DNA of 64,000 nt, taken from positions 1-64,000 of the forward strand of contig MU832245.1 of assembly GCA_029204225.1 (NCBI GenBank), written 5' to 3'. Position 1 is the first letter of the stretch, and the number at the start of each line of letters is the position of its first letter. The notes beneath the pieces were generated by a model that saw only the letters and a program-made list of their open reading frames with translations, did not search any database and was not told where the DNA came from. The DNA comes from Diphasiastrum complanatum. Taxonomy: Eukaryota; Streptophyta; Lycopodiopsida; Lycopodiales; Lycopodiaceae. Shown here one piece after another: positions 23,725-33,080 of this stretch. The position numbers were made by a program, and so were the translations under genes.

Positions 23725-24510
23725 TTAATTTTTGTTCTTGAAATAGTTTGATGCATAGTGTCCTTTCTTGCCACAGAAAAAACACTTGACCTTTGACAAC
23801 TTCTTCTTGCCACTGGATGTTGCATCTTGTGAGGACTGATCCTCACCACCTTCTTTGGCTTTGTCCTTCTTGAAGTGTTGTTGTTCTTTTGCCCTTGCCT
23901 CTTGACTTGTTTTTGATGAAGAGTGCTTTGTCATCTCCACCATCTTTCAATGAAAGTCTGTTGATCCTCAGCATCTTGTTCTCTTGCTTGCTTTCTTCAG
24001 CAATGAGAACACCTTGCAGTGTCTCCAAGGATGGAAGATCCTCCATGACAGCATAAGTCTATACAATATTGTCATACTCATCTCTAAGTCCATTTAAAAC
24101 TACTTGAACAAGTTCAGTGTTCTTAAGAGAATCACCAATACTAGCAAACTCCTGATGAAGATCCTTAACTCTCATGACATATGATGAAGCACTCTCATCT
24201 ACTCTCTGATAACTTAGAAATATTTGGTTTCTAAGTGTAAGCAATCTAGAAGTATTCTTGATTTCATAGATTGTTTTTAGAGTATCCCAAGCTTCCTTGG
24301 CAGTGGTGCATATACTGATCTCTCTTAACACTTCATTGGTTACATTCATTTTTATAAAATGATGGGCAATTTGGTTCTTTTGTGAAATGCTGCAGCTTCA
24401 TTAGGTGCAGCAGGTTCTTCTTCAGCTCCACTCACAATATCCATAACATCTTGTAGAATTGGTGATGATTCCATTCCGATCTTCCACATTGCATAATTGA
24501 AAGATGTTAA
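23725..24510 (-). pseudogene. Copia Gag with CCHC zinc knuckle, element D
   Basis: From right to left: LTSFNYAMWKIGMES (Gag start block), then 24349-24059 with NEVLREISICTTAKEAWDTL and VLNGLRDEYDNIV, and a basic region. A CCHC knuckle follows near 23740-23800 (KCFFCGKKGHYASN, final Cys changed to Tyr). The first part is fused to the linker of element C at about 24511. Frames change near 24350 and 24050. Gag would package the element RNA. Confidence 0.85.
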
Positions 24511-25628
24511 TTCAATTGCTTCCTCGAATGTCTGTGGTTCACCACTGAATCCACAAAACTCTTCTGATGTAGAAGCTGAGCTGCCTGGCACAAATCTTGT
24601 TGGTGCTCTTTGTTCTCTTGTGGACCTTCTAGGAGATCCTCCTAGAATTGCAATGCTTTTGTCTTTATCTGCTTTGCTAGGTCCGGAACCATTTCGGTTT
24701 ACAGGTATTGTAGTAGTAGGCTGCTTCGCGAATCTTTCTTCGTCTGATTCGTCACTCAAATGAGATGCGACTCAAACATCTTCGTCTGAGTGTTCGTCCT
24801 CTGCCTCCTCTGTCACAGTTGGCAGATCATAGTACTATCTTTCAAGAACTTCATAACTGACAAGATCATCATTGGCCATCGTTCTGCTCTCATCAAATTT
24901 GACATCTCTGACTATCTTCACTATGTTGGTCTCTGGCATATAGACTCTGTAGTATGACAAATTATTGTCATATCCTACAAGATATCCCTGTTCTGCGTTC
25001 TCATCAAGCTTATTTTAAAGCTTATCAGGAACATGTTCTTAAGTTGTCCAGCCAAATATACGGATGTGAGTTAGATTGGGTTTTCTACCCCACCATAATT
25101 CGTGTGGTGTCGTGTGAGGAACACCAGACTTTCTTGTCCTGTTCTACATGTAAGCAGCTATAGCTACTGCTTCAGCCCACATCACTCTTGGAGCCTTCAA
25201 ATAGGCCATCATGCATCTGGCAGCTTCCATTAGAGTCATGTTCTTTCTTTTTGCAACACCGTTGCGCTGCGGTGTGTAAGATGCAGTTCTTCTGTGAATG
25301 ATGCCATGATCATTGCAGAAGTCAGTGAATCGATTTGAGATGTATTCTCCACCTGATTTGTTTTGATCTACTTCACATTATTACCAGTGCATCTTTCTGC
25401 CCAATTCACATACTTTGTGAATTTGTCAAATGCTTCTAATTTATTGTGAATAAAATAGACTCTGACAAATTTACTATAATTATCAATGAAAGTTATATAA
25501 TACTTTGAACCTCCTACTGAGATCATGTTGAAAGGTCCACAGATGTCAGAATGCACTAACTCCAGAATCTTGGTCGTTCTGTAGGAGTCCTTGACAAAAG
25601 GAGTGCGTGACATCTTACCTTTAGACAT
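24511..25628 (-). pseudogene. Copia integrase and linker, element C
   Basis: The 25628-25368 frame gives the integrase core start: ELVHSDICGPFN with the first catalytic Asp, then YYITFIDNYSKFVRVYF. Further left, in shifted frames, the HGI, NGVA and AYM.NR blocks are readable to about 24950. Next comes the acidic linker (24759-24511) with RRSTREQRAPTRF and FCGFSGEPQTF. The last linker codons run straight into Gag of element D. Only relics: at least three frame changes. Confidence 0.85.
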
Positions 25629-26260
25629 GCATCACAGGTCATCAAACTGGTTGCATTCGAGATGCTCACCCCTATGATTGCTCCATGATAGCTTGCTTGA
25701 CATAGTGTCATTGAATTCATATGACATAGTCTCTTGTGCCATAGAGTATTTGGCAAATCATCATGAATATGATGCACTTGATTTGCAGACAGGCATACCT
25801 TCAAGTGATACAGATTGCCTTTTCTTCTACCTTGAGTGATCAGAGTACTGGTACTTGCATCAACAACGTTGCATGCTTCATTTAAGAATGCTACACGCAT
25901 CTTTGCATCAGCTACTCTTGCCATTGATAGCAAGTCCTACTGTAGTGTAGACACGAATAGAACATCTTCGAGTTGTCTGTCTCTATCGTTTGTGTTGAGC
26001 CATAGTGAACCAATACCATTCACTTGATGTTTTGATCCATCTCCAAGAATGATAAATCTTGATGGATCTGCACGTCGAAAATCAGACATGATTTGTCTTG
26101 ATGTAACGAAGTGTGAGGTAGCTCCTGAATCAAGAATTACCTCCTGTGTGTCAGGTGTTGATACTGCACACATGTCTGCATAGATATAGGCAGTTGAATT
26201 ACCATGATTCGATCTTTCTTCACCCATCTTTGAGCTCTCTTGCTCCTCGACATAGGACAA
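25556..26260 (-). pseudogene. Copia protease and pre-integrase domain, element C
   Basis: Two frames in the same phase are separated by one stop near 25937-25939. The first has the protease site VILDSGATSHFV and GDGSKHQVNGIGSL; the second has LLSMARVADA, GNLYHLKV, LWHKRLCHMN (the HHCC start) and CDACLKVR. The catalytic triad DSG is intact. Gag upstream is missing: the sequence goes straight to LTR-like DNA at 26280. Confidence 0.88.
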
Positions 26261-26279
26261 CCTATTATTGTTCTCTAAC

Positions 26280-26806
26280 TAAAATTTGACTTCACACGTG
26301 TGAAAATGAGGCTATAGTATGGCCTGTAGACAGAGTTTAAAGTGTGCAAAAGCTTAGTTGCATTGGAATCAATCACAATCACCATACATAGAGAGAAAAT
26401 CCATGTTTCTCCTTGAGGCTCCAAAAAGTTTCTATCTTTTCACTACGGAGAATGGGGATACATAGTAAAAGACACTTCCTTTGCAAAGTTAGGTGAAAAT
26501 CTAGCATATAATAAGGAAGTAGACTCAACTTTCTTGCCCTGAAATCCCTAGCCTAGATCCAAGAGTCATACTTGGTAGGTGCATGGTAGGTACAAATCTC
26601 ATCATAAATCATGGTCTAGATCCTACAAAGTAGGAATCACTACCAAATGGACACAACCACTCCTCTTGACTTGTGGTAACCTACATTAGGTGTGGATTGA
26701 CAAGTAGCACTTTGGCCATTCAAGTGCTTAACAAAAAATATTAACAAAATATACAATATTCTACATGCCTAGATTTGCCAATGTAGGCAATTTTTCACAG
26801 GCTGTA
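26280..26806. other. LTR-like DNA beside element C
   Basis: No coding signal. A 14-bp perfect palindrome TTCACACGTGTGAA (26291-26304) resembles the core found inside the other copia LTRs of this window, so this may be LTR or leader of element C. No primer site or LTR end is visible. Element X is inserted at the right edge. Confidence 0.4.
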
Positions 26807-26811
26807 GGGGC
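26807..26811. repeat. Target-site duplication, left copy (GGGGC)
   Basis: Five bases identical to 32142-32146 immediately outside the other LTR; five is the normal size for copia integrase. Confidence 0.9.
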
Positions 26812-27460
26812 TGTGAAGGATTTCAGATCATTCAAGATCCAATCCATGTCCCAAATCTTTGGTTACAATAAGGAGCAAACCAACAATCCTGCCAATGTAG
26901 AAAAATCAGCATCTACACACAAAATGAGATGCAAACTCTAAGAGATATTGATCAAACATGAACCAAAACATAAAATATGTTTGCTGTCCATACAATTACA
27001 GTACCCTACTATATTTCACACGTGTGGAACCGAAACTAGCAATAAATGATCATTCTACACATAGAATTGCAAGATAACACCAAGATAGTGCACCAATGAT
27101 AGTAGAACCCAAAGAAAACCATGTATAATGATGAAATGAGAGAGAGAAGAGAGAAGATGTGTCTCTCCACGAGTTACATCCTTTTATAGAGTTTTCAAAC
27201 CCTATTTGGCCACTTGGCTTTCCCTCCAAAATGTAAACCCTACTATTTTTGGGTCTAGATTCAATGTACCCAAAGTTCAAATTTGAATCTCTCTCAAACT
27301 CGACTACCAACTTTCCCACACTTTCCAAAAGTGTTTATTGAATGTATTTTAAACTAATATAACTTCAAAAAGTTTATCTCTAAGTCTAAAATGAGTTTTG
27401 GCCTCCTATTGACAATTTACCAAAATCTAAACTAGACTAAACTAGTTGAAATCTCTCACA
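26812..27460 (-). mobile_element. 3' LTR of element X
   Basis: Starts TGTGAAGGATTTC and ends AAATCTCTCACA on the + strand (649 bp). On the minus strand a TATAAAA box lies at 27188-27182, followed by an AG/CT-rich segment around 27140. The palindrome CACACGTGTG is at 27017-27026. Confidence 0.92.
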
Positions 27461-27470
27461 CTCCCTCTTC
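27461..27470 (-). other. Polypurine tract of element X
   Basis: On the minus strand GAAGAGGGAG directly precedes the 3' LTR. This is the usual primer site for plus-strand DNA synthesis. Confidence 0.85.
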
Positions 27471-27612
27471 AACTAGTTTTGGCATAGTTTTAACAATAGA
27501 ACTTTGATCCAACTTTAGAATGATCTCCATCCTAACTATAGATCTTCTTTCTAAGGTTCTAAAGTATCTTTCATAATTGATATAGAGAATAGTGTCCAAA
27601 TTGGATGCTTCA

Positions 27613-29145
27613 CTATTTCTTACAATCAATTTTGCACATCAAGATATAACTAGAACATGAAGAACCAAATAGAATGTGAATGAAATGATTCCTCCATGTT
27701 TCAAACTCTGAACTCTCTGGAAAATTACAGCAACCAAACAATAAATGTGAGTGATGACCACTTGCTTGCTTGTCTCCTCCAACTTTGTCCTTTCTTGATA
27801 TGTCTCCACCATAAAACTCCATGAATGAGCCTCCATCTCCATCTTGCCACAAGAAACCATCAAACCTTGAAAATACATGAGTAGGTGAGTACATAAATGA
27901 TGCAAATATAGCATCACATGACTCCATAAACCAAGTAGTTTGCACTAGTCCATCTTCAAGATCTACTTGACACAAGAAAATGACCATGAATTCACCAAAA
28001 ATTGACAATCTCCAAGTATTGGCACCAAGTAGCTCAACACTTGAGAACTTGATCATGGATGAGTGACATAATGAACCTCCAATAACTTCATTTTCATCAG
28101 CAAAACCAGCCAAGAATGCTAGTACAACTCCAACAATAAGATATTGCAAGACAATGTAGCTAGTTTGTCCATATCTTGACAATTTGCACACATCCACATG
28201 AAATAGCTCAAACATGAGATAGAACAAGTAAAGTAAACTTGAACAACACTTCCTTGCTGCTCCTTTGACTTTACTTGAGTCTTCAATAGGCTGCAAAAAC
28301 AGATCCATAACATCTTTGCCAATTACCTCTGCTTTGATGCTCTTGACTAGCTCCAAATTGCCACCTTTCCTTTTGTGTTGTTGAAGCCCTTTGAGACCAA
28401 CCTCTTGATCTTCCTCTCGACCATCAAAGTCATTGAACAGACTTTGTTTTCCAAATCCATTACTTGCTTTTCCAGTATGAAAACCATGAGAACCAATATC
28501 CACTTGCATAGCATCATTTACACAAGAAAATTCTCCAAAACATGTGAGTAAAGCAAAGTGTGTCGCTTCCACTTGCTTACCTTTTTCTTGATCATCAAAG
28601 ATATCAAAGATATGAATATCTTCAGACCTGAACCTCTGGAAATAATCCCTCTCAAACATATGATCAATATCCAACAAGAACTCATCAATGCTTGATCTTG
28701 AATTTCCACAAAGGTTAGTGAAAACAATGTCACCAATGTCACCATCATAAATCAAAAGATAGATTCCAAACTTTCCATCCAACATTAAGTAGAGTAGGTG
28801 AAGATGATTATCAAACCTAATAAATCCAGCCCTCTTGAGTTCATACAAAACCTCAATAAGCTCACCAATGAGATCTCCCTTGCCTTGAAGAAATTGCCTC
28901 TCAATTTGCTCCATGTAGTCTTCTCCAACCAACTTTTTGCCATCTTGATCATGAGTGATCACTTCATAATCATAGAATCCTTTGAGTTGATGAAGAGATG
29001 TGAGATCCATGCCTTGGATCTTCCCAAGAACCAATCTCTCATTGCTCTTTCCTTCATAAGACTCCCTCTTAATGATTGCATCATAAGAAGTAGAAACCTC
29101 AAAGACATTAGAAGCCATGAAAAAAATGATTAGTACCTTCGACAT
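27613..29145 (-). CDS. Element X ORF2: novel protein, about 510 residues
   Basis: The frame is open from a UGA at 29205-29203 to the stop at 27613. The first ATG is at 29145 (MSKVLIIFF), with another at 29118 (MASNVFEV). I find none of the integrase, RT or RNase H motifs that should occupy this place. Around 28863-28714 the sequence ELIEVLYELKRAGFI, then RFDNHLHLL, then DGKFGIYLLIYDGDIGD faintly resembles the helix, catalytic loop and DFG region of a protein kinase, but the catalytic Asn is not kept. A strongly hydrophobic segment (YIVLQYLIVGVVLAFLAGF, about 28165-28100) looks membrane-spanning. The same segment is conserved in copy 2. It may be captured host sequence. The function is unknown. 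It could be made by stop readthrough from ORF1 or not at all. Confidence 0.7.
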   Translation of the reverse strand: MSKVLIIFFMASNVFEVSTSYDAIIKRESYEGKSNERLVLGKIQGMDLTSLHQLKGFYDYEVITHDQDGKKLVGEDYMEQIERQFLQGKGDLIGELIEVLYELKRAGFIRFDNHLHLLYLMLDGKFGIYLLIYDGDIGDIVFTNLCGNSRSSIDEFLLDIDHMFERDYFQRFRSEDIHIFDIFDDQEKGKQVEATHFALLTCFGEFSCVNDAMQVDIGSHGFHTGKASNGFGKQSLFNDFDGREEDQEVGLKGLQQHKRKGGNLELVKSIKAEVIGKDVMDLFLQPIEDSSKVKGAARKCCSSLLYLFYLMFELFHVDVCKLSRYGQTSYIVLQYLIVGVVLAFLAGFADENEVIGGSLCHSSMIKFSSVELLGANTWRLSIFGEFMVIFLCQVDLEDGLVQTTWFMESCDAIFASFMYSPTHVFSRFDGFLWQDGDGGSFMEFYGGDISRKDKVGGDKQASGHHSHLLFGCCNFPESSEFETWRNHFIHILFGSSCSSYILMCKIDCKK

Positions 29146-29202
29146 AAGGATAATTGAAGTACTCTCTTTCTTAAAACAAGAACTTCTATTCAATGTTTTA
29201 GG

Positions 29203-30891
29203 TCATGAATCATATGATAATGATTCCTCCTCACTATCATTCACAATGACATCATTCAAAGTACATCCTACTTTGAACTCTTCACATACTTCTCTTCTTC
29301 TTGACTTGTGACTATCTCCCTCACCAAGTCTCTTGATAGAACCATTTGATCTACTCTCTTTATAAAGACATGTGACTCCACTTGCTGGAAAAATGACTTT
29401 CTTGAAATCATAACAAAAGAATGTAGAAGAACCACCTCCTTCATGCATGCACCTAGCAACATCCTTTTCCATATGATCAAAAAAATCATTAACAACAATC
29501 TTTTCCAAGGAAGAACCTTCACCTCCATTGACGAAGTTAGCTCTTTCCTTACCTTTTGCATGCTTGCACTTGCCATGAAGAACCATTGAAACACCATCAT
29601 TATCCTCAAGACTAGCCAAGGTAGCACAAAGATGAACATCTCCAAGAAGCATATCAGATCTTGACCTAGATCTAGCATAAGGAAGCTTGTTAGACTTTGC
29701 ATAAGATCCACCAACCTTATTGATGCTAAAAGGTAACTTTGGAAAGTTGAGACCAATCTCCTTTTCCATTCCATCCTTTTTGTTAGCCATAACAAAAGCA
29801 TCAAGCTTGAAAAGTCTACCTTGTCTATTGCCCCTAGCAACCAAGATTTCTTCCTTTGTAATGAAACAAGCATCACCACCAAACTTTACCATGTATCCTT
29901 TCTCTATCATTTGACCAACACTTATCAAATTCTTTGAAAGTGAAGGAATGTAAAGAACACCATCAAGTATTGCTTTCCTATTAGTAGAGAGACAAATAGG
30001 AATTGAACCAATACCTTCAACTACACACTCACCACCATTGGCCATGTGAATTGCTTTCTTGGCTCCATCATGAGTGACCAAAGAAGTAAAGAACTCCTTG
30101 TGACTAGTCATGTGTGAACTAGCTCCACTATCAATCCACCATGAATCTTTGTCACCTTCACTTGATATTGGACTTGAAGAACACATCAAAAGAGAATCAC
30201 CACCACCTTGATCTTGCCCTTTAGACCACTTGCCTTTGCCTTTGCCCTTGAACTTGCCTTTGATGAACATAGCATCCTCTTCATAATGAGATGTCGATGT
30301 AGATCCACCTCCTCTTGATTGAAGCCTATACTCCTCATTCACCAAGATCTCTTGCAAATCCACAATACTTGGCAAAGTCTTTTGAATAGCAAAACTTTGA
30401 ACAAGATTAGCATGATCATCCAACAAGCCATTAAGTATAACTTGAACAAGCTCTACCTCCTTAATGCTTTCATCAATACATGCTAACTCATCATTGAATG
30501 CCTTAACCCTCAAAACAAAAGCATGAGTACTCTCTTCCTTCTTTTGCAAACTTTGAAAGATTTCCCTCCTAAGAGTAAGCACTCTTGATGTAGACTTGGA
30601 TTCATAAAGCTTCTTCAAAGCTTCCCAAGCCTCCAAGGATGATGTGCACTTACCAACTTCCTTGAGAAGTTCATTGGTAACATTCATCTTAATCATGTGT
30701 AGAGCTTTCTTTGCTCTCTTGTCATACCTCATTTGACCTTGAGGTGCTTGAGGCCTTTCCTCCACACCTGCAACAATCTCCATTAACTCATTCATCTCCA
30801 ATAAGGACTTCATCCTCACCTTCCAAGTAGAATAGTTGATTGAGGTAAGCCTATCATTGCTCTCCAACATAAATCCACCACTTGTAGCCAT
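29203..30891 (-). CDS. Element X ORF1: Gag and aspartic protease, 562 residues
   Basis: I chose the ATG at 30891 (MATSGGF) because this matches the copia Gag start and is conserved in copy 2. Residues about 1-200 are copia Gag (LTSINYSTWKVRM, NELLKEVGKCTSSLEAWEAL, VQVILNGLLDDHANLVQSF). A glycine-lysine stretch (KGKFKGKGKGKWSKG) follows, but the CCHC zinc knuckle that normally comes next is absent. The protease starts at WWIDSGASSHMT (catalytic Asp at residue 254) and continues through LYIPSLSKNLISVGQM to GRLFKLD (about 364). The normal next domain, pre-integrase HHCC, is missing. The last 200 residues are lysine-, glycine- and serine-rich and unrecognised. The frame is uninterrupted, unlike almost every other retroelement frame here. 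Confidence 0.88.
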   Translation of the reverse strand: MATSGGFMLESNDRLTSINYSTWKVRMKSLLEMNELMEIVAGVEERPQAPQGQMRYDKRAKKALHMIKMNVTNELLKEVGKCTSSLEAWEALKKLYESKSTSRVLTLRREIFQSLQKKEESTHAFVLRVKAFNDELACIDESIKEVELVQVILNGLLDDHANLVQSFAIQKTLPSIVDLQEILVNEEYRLQSRGGGSTSTSHYEEDAMFIKGKFKGKGKGKWSKGQDQGGGDSLLMCSSSPISSEGDKDSWWIDSGASSHMTSHKEFFTSLVTHDGAKKAIHMANGGECVVEGIGSIPICLSTNRKAILDGVLYIPSLSKNLISVGQMIEKGYMVKFGGDACFITKEEILVARGNRQGRLFKLDAFVMANKKDGMEKEIGLNFPKLPFSINKVGGSYAKSNKLPYARSRSRSDMLLGDVHLCATLASLEDNDGVSMVLHGKCKHAKGKERANFVNGGEGSSLEKIVVNDFFDHMEKDVARCMHEGGGSSTFFCYDFKKVIFPASGVTCLYKESRSNGSIKRLGEGDSHKSRRREVCEEFKVGCTLNDVIVNDSEEESLSYDS

Positions 30892-31476
30892 GTCGAAGTG
30901 ACCTGATCTTCTTCTTTCAACCTGTTCCAATGCACAAAGAACTCTCTTGAATGTCAACAAATGAACTCAAGAAGAAATCACAAAGATATGGAACCTCTCA
31001 AATCTCTTCTAGCACTTCTAACTAGAAAATCAACACATAGAATAGTGAAATCTTGATCAACCTATGATCTATCCTCAATCTAATGATGCTTGCCACTTCC
31101 TAAGATTGAAACACACTCAAATGAAGTAACCTCACAAACTAGAGATCCAATCAAAATTAGGGTTTTGACAAAATCACAAAAGATTGAATATCTCAAATTC
31201 TACATGCAATTTTTAGAAATTTGGTATATCTTCTTGTAGACTCCAATGAGACCTTCCTAATGCACCAAATATCATCTAAATCTAGTAACCAAGTGTGAAA
31301 TCAGAATTGATCAAGTATATAACCCTATATTGAGTTTTGACCTACAAAAGATCAATTCTACACATGCAAAAATGCTGATTTTTGAGTAGAAATCAATCTA
31401 GCATGCTCTAGCATTGGTAACTCCTCCAAATCCTTGCTAAAGATGGCTGATCCTTTCATAACCTGAAACACAAGAG
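30892..31476 (-). other. Untranslated leader of element X
   Basis: This stretch between primer site and Gag start is AT-rich with no long frame. It is collinear with 59597-60173 of copy 2. Packaging and dimerisation signals would be expected here, though none can be pointed out. Confidence 0.7.
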
Positions 31477-31487
31477 CTCTGATACCA
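31477..31487 (-). other. Primer binding site, initiator tRNA-Met
   Basis: On the minus strand TGGTATCAGAG (continuing CTC) directly follows the 5' LTR; this is the common copia primer site. Confidence 0.92.
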
Positions 31488-32141
31488 TGTGAAGGATTTC
31501 AGATCATTCAAGATCCAAATCCATATCCCAAATCATTGGTTACAATAAGGAGCAAACCAACAATCCTGCCAATGTAGAAAAATCAGCATCTACACACAAA
31601 ATGAGATGCAAACTCTAAGAGATATTGATCAAACATGAACCAAAACATAAAATATGTTTGCTGTCCGTACAATTACAGTACCCTACTATATTTCACACGT
31701 GTGGAACCGAAAATAGCAATAAATGATCATTCTACACATAGAATTGCAAGATAACACCAAGATAGTGCACCAATGATAGTAGAACCCAAAGAGAACCATG
31801 TATAATGATGAAATGAGAGAGAGAAGAGAGAAGATGTGTCTCTCCACGAGTTACCTTATTTTATAGAGTTTCCAAACCCTATTTGGCCACTTGGCTTTCC
31901 CTCCAAAATGTAAACCCTACTATTTTTGGGTCTAGATTCAATGTACCCAAAGTTCAAATTTGAATCTCTCTCAAAATCGACTACCAACTTTCCCAAACCT
32001 TCCAAAAGTGTTTATTGAATGTATTTTAAACTAATATAACTTCAAAAAGTTTATCTCTAAGTCTAAAATGAGTTTTGGCCTCTTATTGACAATTTACCAA
32101 AATGTGACTAAACTAGACTAAACTAGTTGAAATCTCTCACA
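31488..32141 (-). mobile_element. 5' LTR of element X
   Basis: 654 bp, starting TGTGAAGG and ending CTCTCACA on the + strand. TATAAAA box on the minus strand at 31865-31859; CACACGTGTG at 31694-31703. Nearly the same as 26812-27460, with scattered substitutions and a few small indels. Confidence 0.92.
31859..31865 (-). promoter_or_regulatory. TATA box in 5' LTR of element X
   Basis: CTCTATAAAATAAGG on the minus strand; the equivalent in the 3' LTR and in copy 2 (59204-59210) is CTCTATAAAAGG. Position within the LTR fits a pol II core promoter. Confidence 0.65.
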
Positions 32142-32146
32142 GGGGC
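32142..32146. repeat. Target-site duplication, right copy (GGGGC)
   Basis: Matches 26807-26811 exactly. Confidence 0.9.
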
Positions 32147-32389
32147 AATAAACAATGTTGTGCGAGGATGCATTGGATAGCTGATAGTATCTGTACGTCA
32201 GTTTGAAGTTCTGCTTCAGTACCAGACACTTGTTTGAAGTGTGATTTTGGGTACAAATAGGACACCAAACATTGTCTTGTCGAGGGTACTACTGTTACTA
32301 AGGATCTGGATGTGGCGTTGTAGTATTTTGAAGAGCCTTCAGTATTTGGTCAAACCCTTGTCAACTAGCAATGCCATAAGGTTGGTGGT

Positions 32390-32974
32390 TTGTTGCATCT
32401 AGATATCCTTGATAAGATATGGGAGAGCATATCTATGGATTTTATAGTTGGACTTTCTAAGGCCCAACAACAAAATGATTATATTTGGGTTGTAGTGGAT
32501 CGGTTAACTAAGTTAGTTGTTTTCATACCAGTAAAGTCAACTATAAAGGCTTTTGATTTAGCCCAAATCTTTATTGAAAGATTATTTTGGTTGTATGGTC
32601 TGCCAAGTGACATTGTTAGTGATAGAGATCCTAAGTTCACAAGTCACTTTTGGTCATCAATATTTCATAAACTGGAAGCTTCTTTGATTTTAAGTTCTTC
32701 CGATCATCCTGAATCAGATGGCCAGACAGAAAGGACTAATCAAACTATAGAAGATATTTTGAGGACGTATGTTTCTCATAGGCAATCTCATTGGAAAGAT
32801 TACTTCCCACTAGTTGAGTTTGCATATAATAGTAGAAAACATTCTGCTACAAGTTACAGTCCTTTTATGCTTATGTATGGTTTTCAACCTAGATCTCTAG
32901 TAAATGTTGAGACAAAGTCTGTTAAGGTCCATAAAGTTGTTGATTTCTTGCATGATATGCAAGAGACGAGGTAA
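32390..32974 (+). pseudogene. Ty3/gypsy integrase catalytic core
   Basis: A continuous frame of 194 residues starts inside the integrase. The catalytic triad is intact: Asp17 in SMDFIVGL, Asp78 in LPSDIVSDRDPKF, Glu114 in DGQTERTNQT, with 35 residues between the last two (DD35E). LVEFAYNS and YSPFMLMYGFQPRSL follow, typical of the gypsy core end. The zinc finger upstream is mostly missing (degraded sequence 32150-32389), and the C-terminal domain is cut at 32974 where unrelated DNA starts, so it is a fragment although the core is open. Confidence 0.92.
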
Positions 32975-33080
32975 ACGAACCCGTTCAGCGCTCACGCCCC
33001 AAGGAGTACCACCAAAGATCACGCAAGTACCCAGAAGTATAGTAATCTGATCTCATGGCATGACGTCAGCAGATACTCCC

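Larger units (their letters stand above)
26807..32146 (-). mobile_element. Element X: complete non-autonomous copia-type LTR retrotransposon
   Basis: All structural parts are visible. The 5-bp target duplication is GGGGC (26807-26811 and 32142-32146). The two LTRs (26812-27460 and 31488-32141) share TGTGA...TCACA ends and differ at roughly 15-20 positions by eye. The tRNA-Met primer site (31477-31487) and the polypurine tract (27461-27470) are in place. Internal length is about 4.0 kb. It encodes Gag plus protease, then a second long frame in the same phase with no integrase or RT motif. It must therefore use enzymes from another copia element. LTR divergence suggests an insertion that is not brand new. 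A related damaged copy lies at 58937-63080. Confidence 0.9.

Noticed and set aside
29100-29193. Signal peptide for ORF2 (MSKVLIIFFMASNVF)
   Set aside because: The hydrophobic run is short and begins at an internal Met just after the ORF1 stop; if the frame is translated by readthrough it is not N-terminal. Recorded only as possible.
28798-29311. Plus-strand open frames opposite element X ORF2 and the end of ORF1
   Set aside because: Antisense shadows of the minus-strand coding frames; no motif of their own.
27639-29882. Minus frames in other phases overlapping ORF1 and ORF2 of element X, one of 204 residues
   Set aside because: Alternative-frame shadows: hydrophobic peptides produced by the same codons read out of phase. 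The in-phase frames carry the recognisable Gag and protease motifs.
26807-32146. Element X as an env-bearing (Sirevirus-like) copia element
   Set aside because: Those carry the extra frame after a complete pol. Here integrase and RT are missing altogether, and the hydrophobic segment alone is weak evidence for an envelope protein.
32390-32974. Functional host gene derived from gypsy integrase
   Set aside because: The catalytic triad and frame are intact, but it starts and ends inside the domain and has no promoter or additional domain; a young fragment is simpler.
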